In this document: piece by piece, positions 37,386 to 46,216 of the stretch
Layout: each line of letters opens with the position of its first letter
Numbering within the stretch: the stretch's first letter is position 1
Origin: CAZNPU01 sp964575335
GTDB lineage: Bacteria; Planctomycetota; Phycisphaerae; Phycisphaerales; SM1A02
Direction of reading: 5' to 3'
Length of the DNA stretch: 64,000 nucleotides
NCBI GenBank assembly: GCA_964575335.1
Contig: CAZNPU010000005.1
Coordinates: forward strand, 62,001-126,000
The notes under the pieces: model-generated
Database searches by the model: none
The model's input: only the letters and a program-made list of their open reading frames with translations
What the model was told of the DNA's origin: nothing
Translations under genes and position numbers: made by a program

Positions 37386-37539
37386 GTCGTATGCTCTCCG
37401 TACTCGTAATCTCATTTCAACGTGTCGCCGTCTCATGGCGAGACAGGTCGCTTGCTTTATGCTGCACGATAGCAGGCTCGGCAGTATTGGTCTTTGTATT
37501 TCTGCAATCCTTTGTCTATCTCCCGGCGAGCAATGTATT

Positions 37540-37701
37540 CACCGCGGAGATCGCGGAGAGCGCGGAGGGGGATGAGAGTAAGGGGTGTTAGTGTTCGACG
37601 CAGCATGCTGCTGATCGCGGCTTGGATGATCTGATCAGTTTGTTTTATTCAGCAATTCACATCCATTCCCATCTCCGCGCTCTCCACGATCTCCGCGGTA
37701 A
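37540..37701. repeat. Palindromic mobile repeat, copy B
   Basis: The element runs from TCACCGCGGAGATCGCGG to its inverted end CTCCGCGGTAA. It aligns with the reverse complement of copy A along its full length, with few small gaps, including shared AGTGTTCGA, CTTGGATGAT, GATCAGT and AGCAATTCACATC. It ends 29 bp before the amidohydrolase start, so it fills most of the upstream region of that gene. Confidence 0.82.
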
Positions 37702-37730
37702 ATCACTCCTTCAGAATCACCTTTTTGTTC

Positions 37731-39317
37731 ATGACTGCAATGGAAGCTCATCAATTGGACGTGTGTAATGCCCGTATCTGGACTGGTGATCCTCGACAGC
37801 CGTGGGCAAATCGGCTGTCGATTCGTCATGGACGGGTGCTCGAGGTGGGGGATGGGGAGCTGGAATTGACGAGCCAGTTGCCTGCCGGGGCAGGAAGGCG
37901 CATTGATGCAGCAGGTCGAACGATCACCCCGGGGCTTATCGACGCTCACACGCATCTGCTTTTGGGCGGCCAATCGCTGAGCCAGTTGGATCTTTCGCAT
38001 ATCCATTCACGCGAAGCGTTTGAGTCAGCCATTGCTGCGAGGCATAAGGAATTGCCGCCTGAACAGTGGCTTATCGCCACGGGCTGGTCGCAGGAAAACT
38101 GGCCCGGCGGCGAGTTGCCGAACAAGAACTGGCTGGCGGCTGCGGGTGATCGGCCGGTGGTCTGCTATCGCACCGATCTTCATGCAGCGGTGGTGAACGA
38201 TGCGGTACTGGCGATGTGCGATGCGTCGGCTGTGTCGGACAAAGCCTGGGGCAGTCGCATTGTGCGTCATCCAGCCACAAACGAGCCGACCGGCTTATTC
38301 GTTGAAGAAGCGGCATGGCAGTTGATCAACCCGATCGTGCCCGAGCCGGATGTCCAGCAGCGACAATACAATCTGAGCAGGGCGATCGGTTTGTACAACT
38401 CGCTAGGTCTGACTGCTGCAGGTTCCATGGAATACAGCAGCGATCTTGTCAACGTATACGTGCCGCTGCGAGATCAGTTGACGCTGCGATGCCGCATCAC
38501 GCTGCTTGATCGCGACTGGCCGATGGACTTTGGCCTTGGGCGCGATTTCGACAACGATGATGTGCTGGCGGTGATCGGCTACAAGGCGTTCATTGACGGC
38601 ACGCTCGGTTCGCGTACAGCGCGAATGCTTGCTGCATACAGCGATGATCCAGGCAATCGGGGCCTGTTTGTGGAATTGGCTGAAAAAGGCTGCATGCACG
38701 ACTGGATACATGCGGTGACGGCAGCGGGGCTTTCGCCTGCCATGCACGCCATTGGCGATGAGGCGGCACGCGCAGCTCTGGATGCAATTGACACGCTCGA
38801 TGATGCGGTTTGTCAGCGCACGCGGCCGCGCATTGAACACGCCCAACAGCTTGATGCTGCGGATATTGGGCGTTTTTCCGGCCGCATCGCCAGCATGCAG
38901 CCGCTGCACCGCGCTGACGATGGGCGATATGCAGCCCGCCGCGTCGGTGAAGAGCGTCTGGCCGGTTCGTATGCGTTCAGGCGACTGCTTGATGCCGGGG
39001 CGGTGCTGGCGTTCGGATCGGATTGGCCTGTTGTTTCGCCCGATCCGGTGCTGGGCATTCGTGCTGCAGTAACCGGGTTGACGCTGGATGGCGAAGTATT
39101 TGGCGAAGATCAGAATCTTGATGTGACAGAGGCGATGCGTGCCTACACCGCAGGGGCGGCATTCGCGCTGGGGCTTGACGATTCAGGCGTGCTTCGGCCC
39201 GGTGCATTGGGTGATTTTGTGATGTGGGACCGCGATCCATTTCTGGCTGACTGGATCAACGCCCCGCCGCGCGTGATCATGACCGTGCTCGGCGGAGCAG
39301 TGGTGTACGAGCGATAG
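37731..39317 (+). CDS. Amidohydrolase, YtcJ-like
   Basis: The 528-residue metal-dependent hydrolase has the TIM-barrel signature IDAHTHLLLGG near residue 65, GYKAFIDGTLGSRTA, HAIGDEAARAAL, IEHAQQLDAADI, FGSDWPVVSPDP and a C-terminal small beta domain with PGALGDFVMWDRDP. This fits the amidohydrolase 3 group; substrates are N-acyl or amide compounds but unknown here. The ATG at 37731 is followed by another ATG three codons on. It has no signal peptide. Confidence 0.87.
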   Translation: MTAMEAHQLDVCNARIWTGDPRQPWANRLSIRHGRVLEVGDGELELTSQLPAGAGRRIDAAGRTITPGLIDAHTHLLLGGQSLSQLDLSHIHSREAFESAIAARHKELPPEQWLIATGWSQENWPGGELPNKNWLAAAGDRPVVCYRTDLHAAVVNDAVLAMCDASAVSDKAWGSRIVRHPATNEPTGLFVEEAAWQLINPIVPEPDVQQRQYNLSRAIGLYNSLGLTAAGSMEYSSDLVNVYVPLRDQLTLRCRITLLDRDWPMDFGLGRDFDNDDVLAVIGYKAFIDGTLGSRTARMLAAYSDDPGNRGLFVELAEKGCMHDWIHAVTAAGLSPAMHAIGDEAARAALDAIDTLDDAVCQRTRPRIEHAQQLDAADIGRFSGRIASMQPLHRADDGRYAARRVGEERLAGSYAFRRLLDAGAVLAFGSDWPVVSPDPVLGIRAAVTGLTLDGEVFGEDQNLDVTEAMRAYTAGAAFALGLDDSGVLRPGALGDFVMWDRDPFLADWINAPPRVIMTVLGGAVVYER

Positions 39318-39446
39318 GGAAAAATCAAAGCCGGTCAAACGCAACGTGAAAGCGTACAATCGCATCAGCGTGCGGTGCGGCCTGCTGCACGCGCATGCTG
39401 TTTTTTACGTTCAGTGATGGTGCTGCTGTTATCACCTGCTGCGCTT

Positions 39447-39920
39447 ATGACCAATCCCAGCCTCACGCATCTTGATGAACGCGGCCAGCTTCGCATGGTG
39501 AACGTTGGCGAGAAGCCTCCGGTGCAGCGCGAAGCGGAAGCGGAGGGCTTTCTCTGCGCCGAGCCGGCGACGCTGGATAAGTTGCTTGCAGGCGAGCTGC
39601 CCAAGGGAGAAGCGATTGCTGCAGCTCGCGTGGCGGGAATTCTCGCTGCCAAGAAATGTGATGAGTTGATTCCGTTGTGTCATTCGCTTGCGCTGGATGC
39701 GGTGCGGATCGAGTTTGAGCGAGTCAAACCGGATCGACTGCGCATCGTTGCTGCTGCTGCGATCACCGCAAAAACGGGCGTTGAGATGGAAGCGCTTACT
39801 GCGGTTTCCATCGCAGCTCTCACGCTGTACGACATGGCCAAAGCTGTCGACAAGAACATGCGCATCGATGGCATTCGCGTTGTGCGAAAAACCAAGAGCA
39901 GCGATCCGGTCAGTCAATGA
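39447..39920 (+). CDS. moaC: Cyclic pyranopterin monophosphate synthase
   Basis: MoaC forms cPMP in molybdenum cofactor synthesis. The 157-residue product has MVNVGEKP, AGILAAKKCDELIPLCHSL and TGVEMEALTAVSIAALTLYDMAKAVDK, with the active-site Lys and His in place. The ATG at 39447 was chosen; upstream in-frame ATGs add a hydrophobic stretch not found in MoaC. Other moa/moe genes are not in this window. A clear terminator follows. Confidence 0.94.
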   Translation: MTNPSLTHLDERGQLRMVNVGEKPPVQREAEAEGFLCAEPATLDKLLAGELPKGEAIAAARVAGILAAKKCDELIPLCHSLALDAVRIEFERVKPDRLRIVAAAAITAKTGVEMEALTAVSIAALTLYDMAKAVDKNMRIDGIRVVRKTKSSDPVSQ

Positions 39921-39933
39921 ACGCGCTGCGCCG

Positions 39934-39967
39934 CTGACGAATCCGCATGTTTCGTCAGTTTCTTCTT
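39934..39967 (+). terminator. Terminator after moaC
   Basis: A perfect 8-bp stem CTGACGAA / TTCGTCAG with a 9-nt loop is followed by TTTCTTCTT. It lies 14 bp after the moaC stop. Confidence 0.75.
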
Positions 39968-39979
39968 CAGCAGCAGTGT

Positions 39980-40597
39980 TTACTGCTCCGGCGGCTCCAC
40001 GTTCGCAACCACTTCTGCAGCACGGTCGACGATTCGCTGCGCTTCGATCATCAGCAGATCGACTTCAGTCTTGAGAAATCCCCAGTTGCCGTTGAGATAG
40101 CTCGTGATGCGATCGAGCCGATCGTCAATCGATCGCGTGGTTGCGCGAAGCGCGCGGACTTCTGTTCCCAGTTCCAGTTCCGCCGGCGTGCCCTTGGCGT
40201 GTGCAGCTTGTTCAATTGCGTTCATTCTTTGCCACAGGCCGGTCAACTCGCTTCGCACATTGCGCGCGTATGCTGCAGGTGAAATGGGGCGCGGCATGTC
40301 GCTGGCCACCAATTCTCCGTGCCTGCCCTGTTCGAGCTGTCGGGCTGCATCCGGGCTGATCACGATGATCGGCCGCTGCTCCGGCACGGGCTGGGGAACC
40401 ACGTCAGGCTGGGCTGCGCGAATCGGCTCCTCAAGGGGCACGGGAATTTCTTGGTCGTACGCGTAGACCCATTCAGGCTCAGGCGCAAAGGCGGTTTCGA
40501 AGAACTGGTCTCGGCTGGCTAGATCAACGCAGCCTTGCAGGTGGCTGCCAACACAGATCGCCAGCAGCGTCAGGGCAATTGTCTGATGAATGTTCAT
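39980..40597 (-). CDS. Small lipoprotein with helical C-terminus
   Basis: This 205-residue protein has a signal segment and a lipobox (SHLQGC, about residue 23), a Pro/Glu/Gln-rich middle (about 40-80) and a helical C-terminus (NAIEQAAHAKGTP, RALRATTRSIDDRLDRITSYL) that could form a short coiled coil. No family is recognised. GGGAG precedes the ATG at 40597. It is convergent with moaC and divergent from the TIGR03118 gene. Confidence 0.68.
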   Translation of the reverse strand: MNIHQTIALTLLAICVGSHLQGCVDLASRDQFFETAFAPEPEWVYAYDQEIPVPLEEPIRAAQPDVVPQPVPEQRPIIVISPDAARQLEQGRHGELVASDMPRPISPAAYARNVRSELTGLWQRMNAIEQAAHAKGTPAELELGTEVRALRATTRSIDDRLDRITSYLNGNWGFLKTEVDLLMIEAQRIVDRAAEVVANVEPPEQ

Positions 40598-41064
40598 ACA
40601 CCGCTCCCGGCGGCGCAGCAAAGTTGAGCCGGCCGCTCTTCAAACCATAAGAGACCCACACGGCACATGAGATAAGAATCACGCCGGTGAATGCGCAGCG
40701 ATGCGAATCACATTCCTACGCAGTACCCGGGAAGAAATCAGTCCGCCAGCGTTCTTCGCATTCATCGTCAACCATGGCGATCGTCCACACGGCACATGAT
40801 GACGACGCATTGAGGCAAGCCTAGCCTGCATCTGCACTTGCATTTGCCTTCCGGAATCGGCAATGCCGCGCCGCATTGCCCTTGTCATACGAAATGTCGT
40901 CTGTGACGACGATCACGCCAATCGTCGTCGGTACCACGCGTCGTTGCCCCCGCCGGCGGATATGTCGGCATGGAGCGAACGCGCGGCACGCCTGAATGTC
41001 CTGCAGTGTTCTTCCGTCACGACAACGACAATCACCTTCTTCATTTGATCCAGAGGAGCACGTT
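40598..41064. other. Divergent intergenic region with a 15-bp direct repeat
   Basis: No gene is seen in these 467 bases. The sequence CCACACGGCACATGA occurs at 40657-40671 and again at 40785-40799. Promoters for both flanking genes should lie here. Confidence 0.55.
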
Positions 41065-42237
41065 ATGAACGCACCATGCACACGAAGCTTGGCAATCAGT
41101 GTTCAGCGCTGCATTGCTGCAGTTGCAGTGGGAGCAGGCCTGCTCATCACAACCGCAGAGGCTGCTGGACAGGACCGGTTTCAACAGACCAATCTGGTTT
41201 CCAACGATCAGACGATTTCCGGGGTCGTTCAATTTGACAGCCGGCTGATCAATCCGTGGGGATTGATACGTGCGGATACCGGATCGTGGTTTGTCATCAA
41301 TGGCCAATCCGCATTTGCACCATCGGATACCAGTTTCAGTCAGGCAGGCATCGCCACCAGTTACACGGGTGATGGCGTGATTGACGTCACCTCAATCAAT
41401 CTGCCAGCGCCCCGTGCAGCGCGCCTGCAGGGACAGGCTTTCACAGGCGTGTTCAATCCGTTTGGGGAATCGCGGCAGATTTTTGTTGTTCGTCAGTTGC
41501 CGATCAGCTCGCCGGCGCAGTTTATTTTCGCCGGTCAGAACGGCGCGATTTCGGGGTGGTCGCCTGTTGCGCTGTTTCCCCAGCCGACTGAAAACGCTCA
41601 ACTTCTCATCGGCGACGGCTTTTTTGACGGTCAGTTCACCGGGGCGGCAATCGACGTGCGCACGAACAATCCCCGGTTGCTGCTGACCGATTTTCAAAAT
41701 GGACGCGTTGTGGCGTTTGACAGTCAATTCCGCCAGGTGAACCTGGGCAGCAGCGCGTTTCGCGATTCGCTGATCTCGTCACGTCTGCGGCCGGTGAACA
41801 TCGTGCGGTTCGACAATCGGTTTATCGTTGCCTTTGCAGAGCGCGATGATAACGATGGCCTGCCGGTTGTCGGCAACGGTCGGGGCGCGGTGACGGTGTT
41901 CGATGCCGACGGCCGCGTGCTTACCCGACTGACTGGCGAGCAGTTCAATGCGCCCGTCGGTGTGGCGCGAGCGCCTCGTGACTTCGGCGATTTCAGCAAC
42001 GCGATTCTTGTCAGCAACTTCGGCGACGGGCGCATCCTGGCGTTTGATGCCGACACCGGAAAATTCATCGGTGCGATGCGAGATCCCAACGGACGCGTTC
42101 TGCGGATCACCGGCATCCGATCAATTGCCTTCGGCAACGATGATACGGCTGGGCCGAGCAACACGCTGTTTTTCACCGCTTCACCGGACCTGGATGATCA
42201 GTCCCTGTTCGGCCGTATCGATCTGGTCGAACAATAA
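41065..42237 (+). CDS. TIGR03118-family exported protein
   Basis: This 390-residue protein has a signal peptide (about 1-34, ending AEAAG) and the family opening NLVSNDQ, then LINPWGL. The rest is a repeat-rich beta-propeller-like domain (VFNPFGESRQIFVVRQL, GRGAVTVFDADGRVL, NAILVSNFGDGRILAFDADTG). The family is conserved in several bacterial phyla, but its function is not known. GAGGAG precedes the ATG at 41065. Confidence 0.86.
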   Translation: MNAPCTRSLAISVQRCIAAVAVGAGLLITTAEAAGQDRFQQTNLVSNDQTISGVVQFDSRLINPWGLIRADTGSWFVINGQSAFAPSDTSFSQAGIATSYTGDGVIDVTSINLPAPRAARLQGQAFTGVFNPFGESRQIFVVRQLPISSPAQFIFAGQNGAISGWSPVALFPQPTENAQLLIGDGFFDGQFTGAAIDVRTNNPRLLLTDFQNGRVVAFDSQFRQVNLGSSAFRDSLISSRLRPVNIVRFDNRFIVAFAERDDNDGLPVVGNGRGAVTVFDADGRVLTRLTGEQFNAPVGVARAPRDFGDFSNAILVSNFGDGRILAFDADTGKFIGAMRDPNGRVLRITGIRSIAFGNDDTAGPSNTLFFTASPDLDDQSLFGRIDLVEQ

Positions 42238-42307
42238 CAACAATCGCTGCTTGTTCATCACCAGCTGCGCTGCTGGGGTCGCAGGCAATCGCGCGCCTCA
42301 GCGCCGC

Positions 42308-43420
42308 TCAGCGATTCGCATACAGCGGCTCCAGCAGCGCGTAAGCGGCGTCGTGATACAGACTGACCAGCACGTCATGCGGCAGCGCATGGCCGCGTAA
42401 CTGCGGCGCATCCATTTCGCTGTATCGATCGGGATCGATCATCTTGAGATCCGGATCTGCAATTGGCGATTCGCCGTCGTAATCAGTCTCAAACAGCGTT
42501 CGCAACGCCCAATACCGGCTGGCGTACAGATCAAATGCCTGCTCGACGCTGTTGGCTTTGGCAGCCATTTCCATCGTTGCGTTGGCTGGGGAGAGATGAT
42601 CATCCATGACGACGATGTCGGAGCCGAACAGAATGCGCCCTTTGAAGCGCGTGAGAAACGCCAGCAACGTATCGCGCGAATGGCGGCTCAGTTCCCGCAC
42701 CATCCACTTCGTTGCGCTGGTATCGAGATACAGATTGGGGTGCCGCTCAAGCAGGCCGGTCAGAAACTCGAGGTCTTCGGGCCAACCGCCCATGTGCGCA
42801 GCGATCCACGGCTGGGGGAACCGTTCGAGCAATGCTTCAAAGGGCTCATATTGCTGTCGCTTGCTGCCAAAGACCGATGCGTCAGCATATCGCGTGGCGA
42901 ACCATGTATCGGGGTCGGCAATGTGGGTCATGAAGTACATGCCCAGATCGTGCGCGACCTGCATCGCTTCGACTCGCATAGGCGCATCGAGCCGCATGAA
43001 CGATGGGTCGCCGATCTGCATGCCGATTTCAACCGATCGCGGCGCAGCCCAGAACTTGGCGATGCGCGCTCCCAGTGCATGAAACTGCTCGATGCGCTTG
43101 ATGAAGCCTTCGCCCATCTCATAGCGTTTGTCCTCGCCGCTCCAATTCGGCACTGCGATAAAGCGGACGCGATCGTTAAGCACTTCGCGCACAATCGGCA
43201 CTTGTTCAAGCTGCGTCATTGAATAGGTCAAGCCGATGCCGTACAGCTCAGCGACACGTTGATACAGCTCGGCGGCAGCTCGGCCGGCGATGTGCGTGTG
43301 AACGTCGATAATCGATCTGCCGGGCGGCGGGGGCATGGCGGCCGCTTCGGCGGCATAGTCGAGGCCGAACCGATTGGACGGGTTGATTTCGCGGACAGAC
43401 GAATCAGGCGTAGAAAGCAT
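42308..43420 (-). CDS. Amidohydrolase-family (Amidohydrolase 2) TIM-barrel protein
   Basis: The 370-residue protein has IDVHTHIAGRAAAELY, HMGGWPEDLEFL, NLYLDTSATKW and RILFGSDIVVMDDH, which fit the decarboxylase/hydrolase group (PF04909) that includes aminocarboxymuconate semialdehyde decarboxylase. The substrate is unknown. The ATG at 43420 begins the globular part; a longer frame adds a Ser/Arg-rich stretch without support. The gene ends convergent with the TIGR03118 gene. Confidence 0.82.
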   Translation of the reverse strand: MLSTPDSSVREINPSNRFGLDYAAEAAAMPPPPGRSIIDVHTHIAGRAAAELYQRVAELYGIGLTYSMTQLEQVPIVREVLNDRVRFIAVPNWSGEDKRYEMGEGFIKRIEQFHALGARIAKFWAAPRSVEIGMQIGDPSFMRLDAPMRVEAMQVAHDLGMYFMTHIADPDTWFATRYADASVFGSKRQQYEPFEALLERFPQPWIAAHMGGWPEDLEFLTGLLERHPNLYLDTSATKWMVRELSRHSRDTLLAFLTRFKGRILFGSDIVVMDDHLSPANATMEMAAKANSVEQAFDLYASRYWALRTLFETDYDGESPIADPDLKMIDPDRYSEMDAPQLRGHALPHDVLVSLYHDAAYALLEPLYANR

Positions 43421-43612
43421 CAGCGGGATGATAGGCGGCCGGTTCTCAGCAAGCAGCTTCCGCAGTGAGCGGGAAGCGCACTGCGCGCTGCCGTGCAGCC
43501 ACACGGGCAACGGGGTTGGCCGGCAGGTAAACGGCGCGAGTCAAGCGGCATTCCTGCGGTTGACCCGCCGTCTGCACTTTCGAGAGTTGCGGTTTCCGGT
43601 TTCAATGGTGTA

Positions 43613-44779
43613 GTGATTGATGATGCGCCGCACATTGTTCTGGCTCATGACTGGCTTGTAGGCATGCGCGGCGGCGAGCGGGTTCTGGATCGATTGGCCA
43701 GGCTTTATGGGCCGACCGATCTGTACACGCTTGTCGCTGATGGGCAGCCGCATTCAGGCGCGATTGATGGCTGCAACATCATCACCTCGCCCCTGCAGCG
43801 ATTGCCCGGCGCAGCAGGGCGGTGTCGTCGCTGGTATCTGCCGCTGTATCGCTGGGCGGTTGAGCGATTGCGCGTGCCAGCATGCGACCTGCTCATTTCA
43901 ACCAGTTCCGCAGCCATCAAATCGATCAAGCCGCCGCCGGGCGTGCCGCATCTGTGCTATTGCCATTCGCCTGCGCGATATATCTGGGAACAGACCGAAG
44001 ATTACGCTGTGGGCGCCGGCGCTCATTGGCGTGCGCTGGGGCTCAAGGCGATTCGAAAGCGGTATCAAGACTGGGATCGAAGCACTGCGGATCGCGTGAC
44101 GAGATTTCTTGCCAACAGCGCGCATACAGCAGCGCGCATCAGGCGCTGCTATGGACGCGATGCAAGTGTGGTGTATCCGCCGGTGCGGACACAGTATTTC
44201 ACGGTTGATCCGGATACGCCGCGGGAAGAGTGGTTTCTGGTGGTCGCGGCGCTGGAGCCGTATAAGCGAACCGATATCGTGATCGAAGCTGCCAACCGCG
44301 CCGGGTTTTCGCTCAAGGTTGCGGGAACGGGATCGCAGTTTTCAGCGCTGGCGGCAATGGCCGGGCCGAACGTGACCATGCTTGGCCGCGTTGATGACGC
44401 ATCACTGCGCGAGTTGTACCGCCGCGCGCGTGCGCTGGTGTTCCCCCAGACCGAAGACTTCGGCATCATTCCGGTAGAAGCGCAGGCAAGTGGATGCCCG
44501 GTGATCGCCTACAAGGCAGGCGGTGCGCTGGAAACAGTGACCGAAGCGACCGGCGTGTACTTTGAGAGACAGGATGCGGATGCTGTTATTGAAGCGGTGG
44601 AGACGCTGCAGAGCCGATCGATTTCAGCTGATCGCTGCCGAGCCAACGCGCTGCGGTTTGCAGAAGAGGTTTTCGATCGCGCGATTCACAAGCATGTGTT
44701 GGAACTGCTTGGTGAATCTGCAGCGACAGCGGATGCGATAGCAGAACCGCTTTCGCTGAGCGAGTCGCAGCGAGCGTGA
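43613..44779 (+). CDS. Glycosyltransferase family 4 protein
   Basis: This GT-B protein of about 388 residues has an N-terminal half with AHDWLVGMRGGERVLDRLA and CYCHSPARYIWE, and a nucleotide-sugar half with VVAALEPYKRTDIVIEAA, VAGTGSQ, LGRVDDASLRELYRRARALVFPQ and the catalytic-type EDFGIIPVEAQASGCPV. It should transfer a sugar from a nucleotide donor to a polysaccharide or lipid; the product is unknown. The start is uncertain: no in-frame ATG suits, and the GTG at 43613 is used. A GTG at 43493 would give 40 more residues. Confidence 0.83.
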   Translation: MIDDAPHIVLAHDWLVGMRGGERVLDRLARLYGPTDLYTLVADGQPHSGAIDGCNIITSPLQRLPGAAGRCRRWYLPLYRWAVERLRVPACDLLISTSSAAIKSIKPPPGVPHLCYCHSPARYIWEQTEDYAVGAGAHWRALGLKAIRKRYQDWDRSTADRVTRFLANSAHTAARIRRCYGRDASVVYPPVRTQYFTVDPDTPREEWFLVVAALEPYKRTDIVIEAANRAGFSLKVAGTGSQFSALAAMAGPNVTMLGRVDDASLRELYRRARALVFPQTEDFGIIPVEAQASGCPVIAYKAGGALETVTEATGVYFERQDADAVIEAVETLQSRSISADRCRANALRFAEEVFDRAIHKHVLELLGESAATADAIAEPLSLSESQRA

Positions 44780-44892
44780 TTCAGCGGATGTGAAGTGAAG
44801 TTTTGATGAAAAGGTTGGTCGTGCGCAGGCTGCAGCGGCCGTTGATGGTTGTCGAGCATGCAGCGTGAAGCGAATCGGTTACGGCGTTGAGA

Positions 44893-45414
44893 TCAGTGCG
44901 GCGTGCCGTTTTGATCGCATGTGCCGTGTTGATCGCACGTGCCGTTGGAGCCGTAGCGCACCGCGGGAACGCCCTGACGGAGCACCGCGCCGTGATGAAC
45001 CTGGCCGACGTAGATGCGGTAATCTGCATCAAGCTCGATGTGGCGCACGACTTCGCAGTCCAGAAAGCTTATGGCCCGATCCAGAATGGGTGAGCCGCTT
45101 GGCGCGGTGGTGGTCAACAGCGAGACGAGCGGGTCTTCGTCCGGCTCAAACTCCTGTGAGAATTTGCGAATGAGATACCTGTCGTCAGCACTGATCTGAC
45201 ACAGCGCAAAGCTGCGGCTGTCGCGAATCAGCGGATCGATTCGCAAACCGCGCTCCATGGCGACCATGACCATTGGCGGCATCAGAGCGCACTGCTGCAC
45301 CCATTTGACAAGCGTGGCGTCGCGGCTGTCTTCATAGCGGCTGGTGAGCACAAACAGCCCACTGGGGATCTGACGCAGCGCGGAGTCTCGATCACATTCT
45401 GGGGTTCTGGACAT
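44893..45414 (-). CDS. Flavin reductase-like FMN-binding protein
   Basis: The 173-residue split-barrel protein has RQIPSGLFVLTSRYED, CALMPPMVMVAMERG, and DRAISFLDCEVVRHIELDADYRIYVGQV, matching flavin reductase-like domains. The last 15 residues repeat GTCDQ(H/N)GT, encoded by an 18-bp tandem repeat (44903-44948). It would bind FMN and act in electron transfer. It is alone, convergent with the glycosyltransferase gene. Confidence 0.82.
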   Translation of the reverse strand: MSRTPECDRDSALRQIPSGLFVLTSRYEDSRDATLVKWVQQCALMPPMVMVAMERGLRIDPLIRDSRSFALCQISADDRYLIRKFSQEFEPDEDPLVSLLTTTAPSGSPILDRAISFLDCEVVRHIELDADYRIYVGQVHHGAVLRQGVPAVRYGSNGTCDQHGTCDQNGTPH

Positions 45415-45733
45415 TCGCCTCTTCCATCAACCCGTCGCGCGATGCAATTCTGCAGAAATTGCGCGAATCGCGCGTCATAAACAAGCCGCCCTTGCGCAAC
45501 AAGGCGCTTGTGTGGTTCATCGGTTCGTTCATGACGGTGGATAACTGGTGGGTGAGTTGGATGTGCACATTTTTTCACCGCTGATGAAATTACCGGAAGC
45601 ACGTGGAATTGCAGCACTTACCGCATTGTTTCGGATGCGAGGGTGGGAAACGGAGTGAAATGGTGGTGCATTGTGTTGCAAAGTGGGGGATATTGGGTTA
45701 ACTTCTCCCTCGTCCTAACCGAGGCAGAGATGC
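45415..45733. other. Intergenic region upstream of mraZ
   Basis: No gene is seen in these 319 bases. They include the MraZ-type operator near the mraZ start and the divergent start region of the flavin reductase gene. Confidence 0.5.
45684..45698 (+). promoter_or_regulatory. MraZ-type operator (TGGG repeats)
   Basis: TGGGG and TGGGT are direct repeats spaced five bases apart (TGGGG-GATAT-TGGGT). MraZ of E. coli binds TGGGN repeats with this spacing in its own promoter and represses it. The site lies 35 bp before the mraZ start, so autoregulation is likely. Confidence 0.65.
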
Positions 45734-46216
45734 GTGCTGTTTACCGGCGAGTACGAACATACGATCGACGCGAAGCAACGCTTGGCCATACCGGCCGAGG
45801 TACGAGGGCAGTTGAACCCCGAGTTGCATGGCGAAGCGTTCTACATTGCGCCGGGCGCCAACGGATCGTTATGGCTGTGGCCCGAACGGACGTTCGAGCG
45901 CATGGCCAGCCTCATGGAGCAGTCGCTTCTGCCCGGCGAGGAGATGATGGAGTTCGAGGAGCTGCTGTTCCCGCAATCGCGTCGTCTGGAGATCGACAAG
46001 GCCGGCCGCGTGCGCATACCCGAGCAGATGCTCGTGGAGTATGGGTTGGGACAGAATGTAGTGATCTTGGGGGTCAAGGACCATCTGGAGCTGCGCGACC
46101 CCGTGCAGTGGAAAGCACAGCGGCAGCAGAAGCTCGCCAAGCAGGCCGAGATCATGCTGCGGGCGCGTCAGGCTCTTGCCAAGCAACTGCCTGGAGGGCA
46201 GAAAGACGGTCCGTGA
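45734..46216 (+). CDS. mraZ: Transcriptional regulator MraZ
   Basis: The 160-residue protein has two AbrB-like SpoVT/MraZ domains: LFTGEYEHTIDAKQRLAIPA at the N-terminus and FPQSRRLEIDKAGRVRIPEQ in the second half. MraZ forms rings and represses the division/cell-wall (dcw) cluster. The start is a GTG giving LFTGEYEHTIDAKQRL, with GAGG before it. In most bacteria rsmH (mraW) follows immediately, but here no rsmH is found; an RNA-like structured region follows instead. A TGGG-repeat operator lies upstream. Confidence 0.93.
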   Translation: MLFTGEYEHTIDAKQRLAIPAEVRGQLNPELHGEAFYIAPGANGSLWLWPERTFERMASLMEQSLLPGEEMMEFEELLFPQSRRLEIDKAGRVRIPEQMLVEYGLGQNVVILGVKDHLELRDPVQWKAQRQQKLAKQAEIMLRARQALAKQLPGGQKDGP

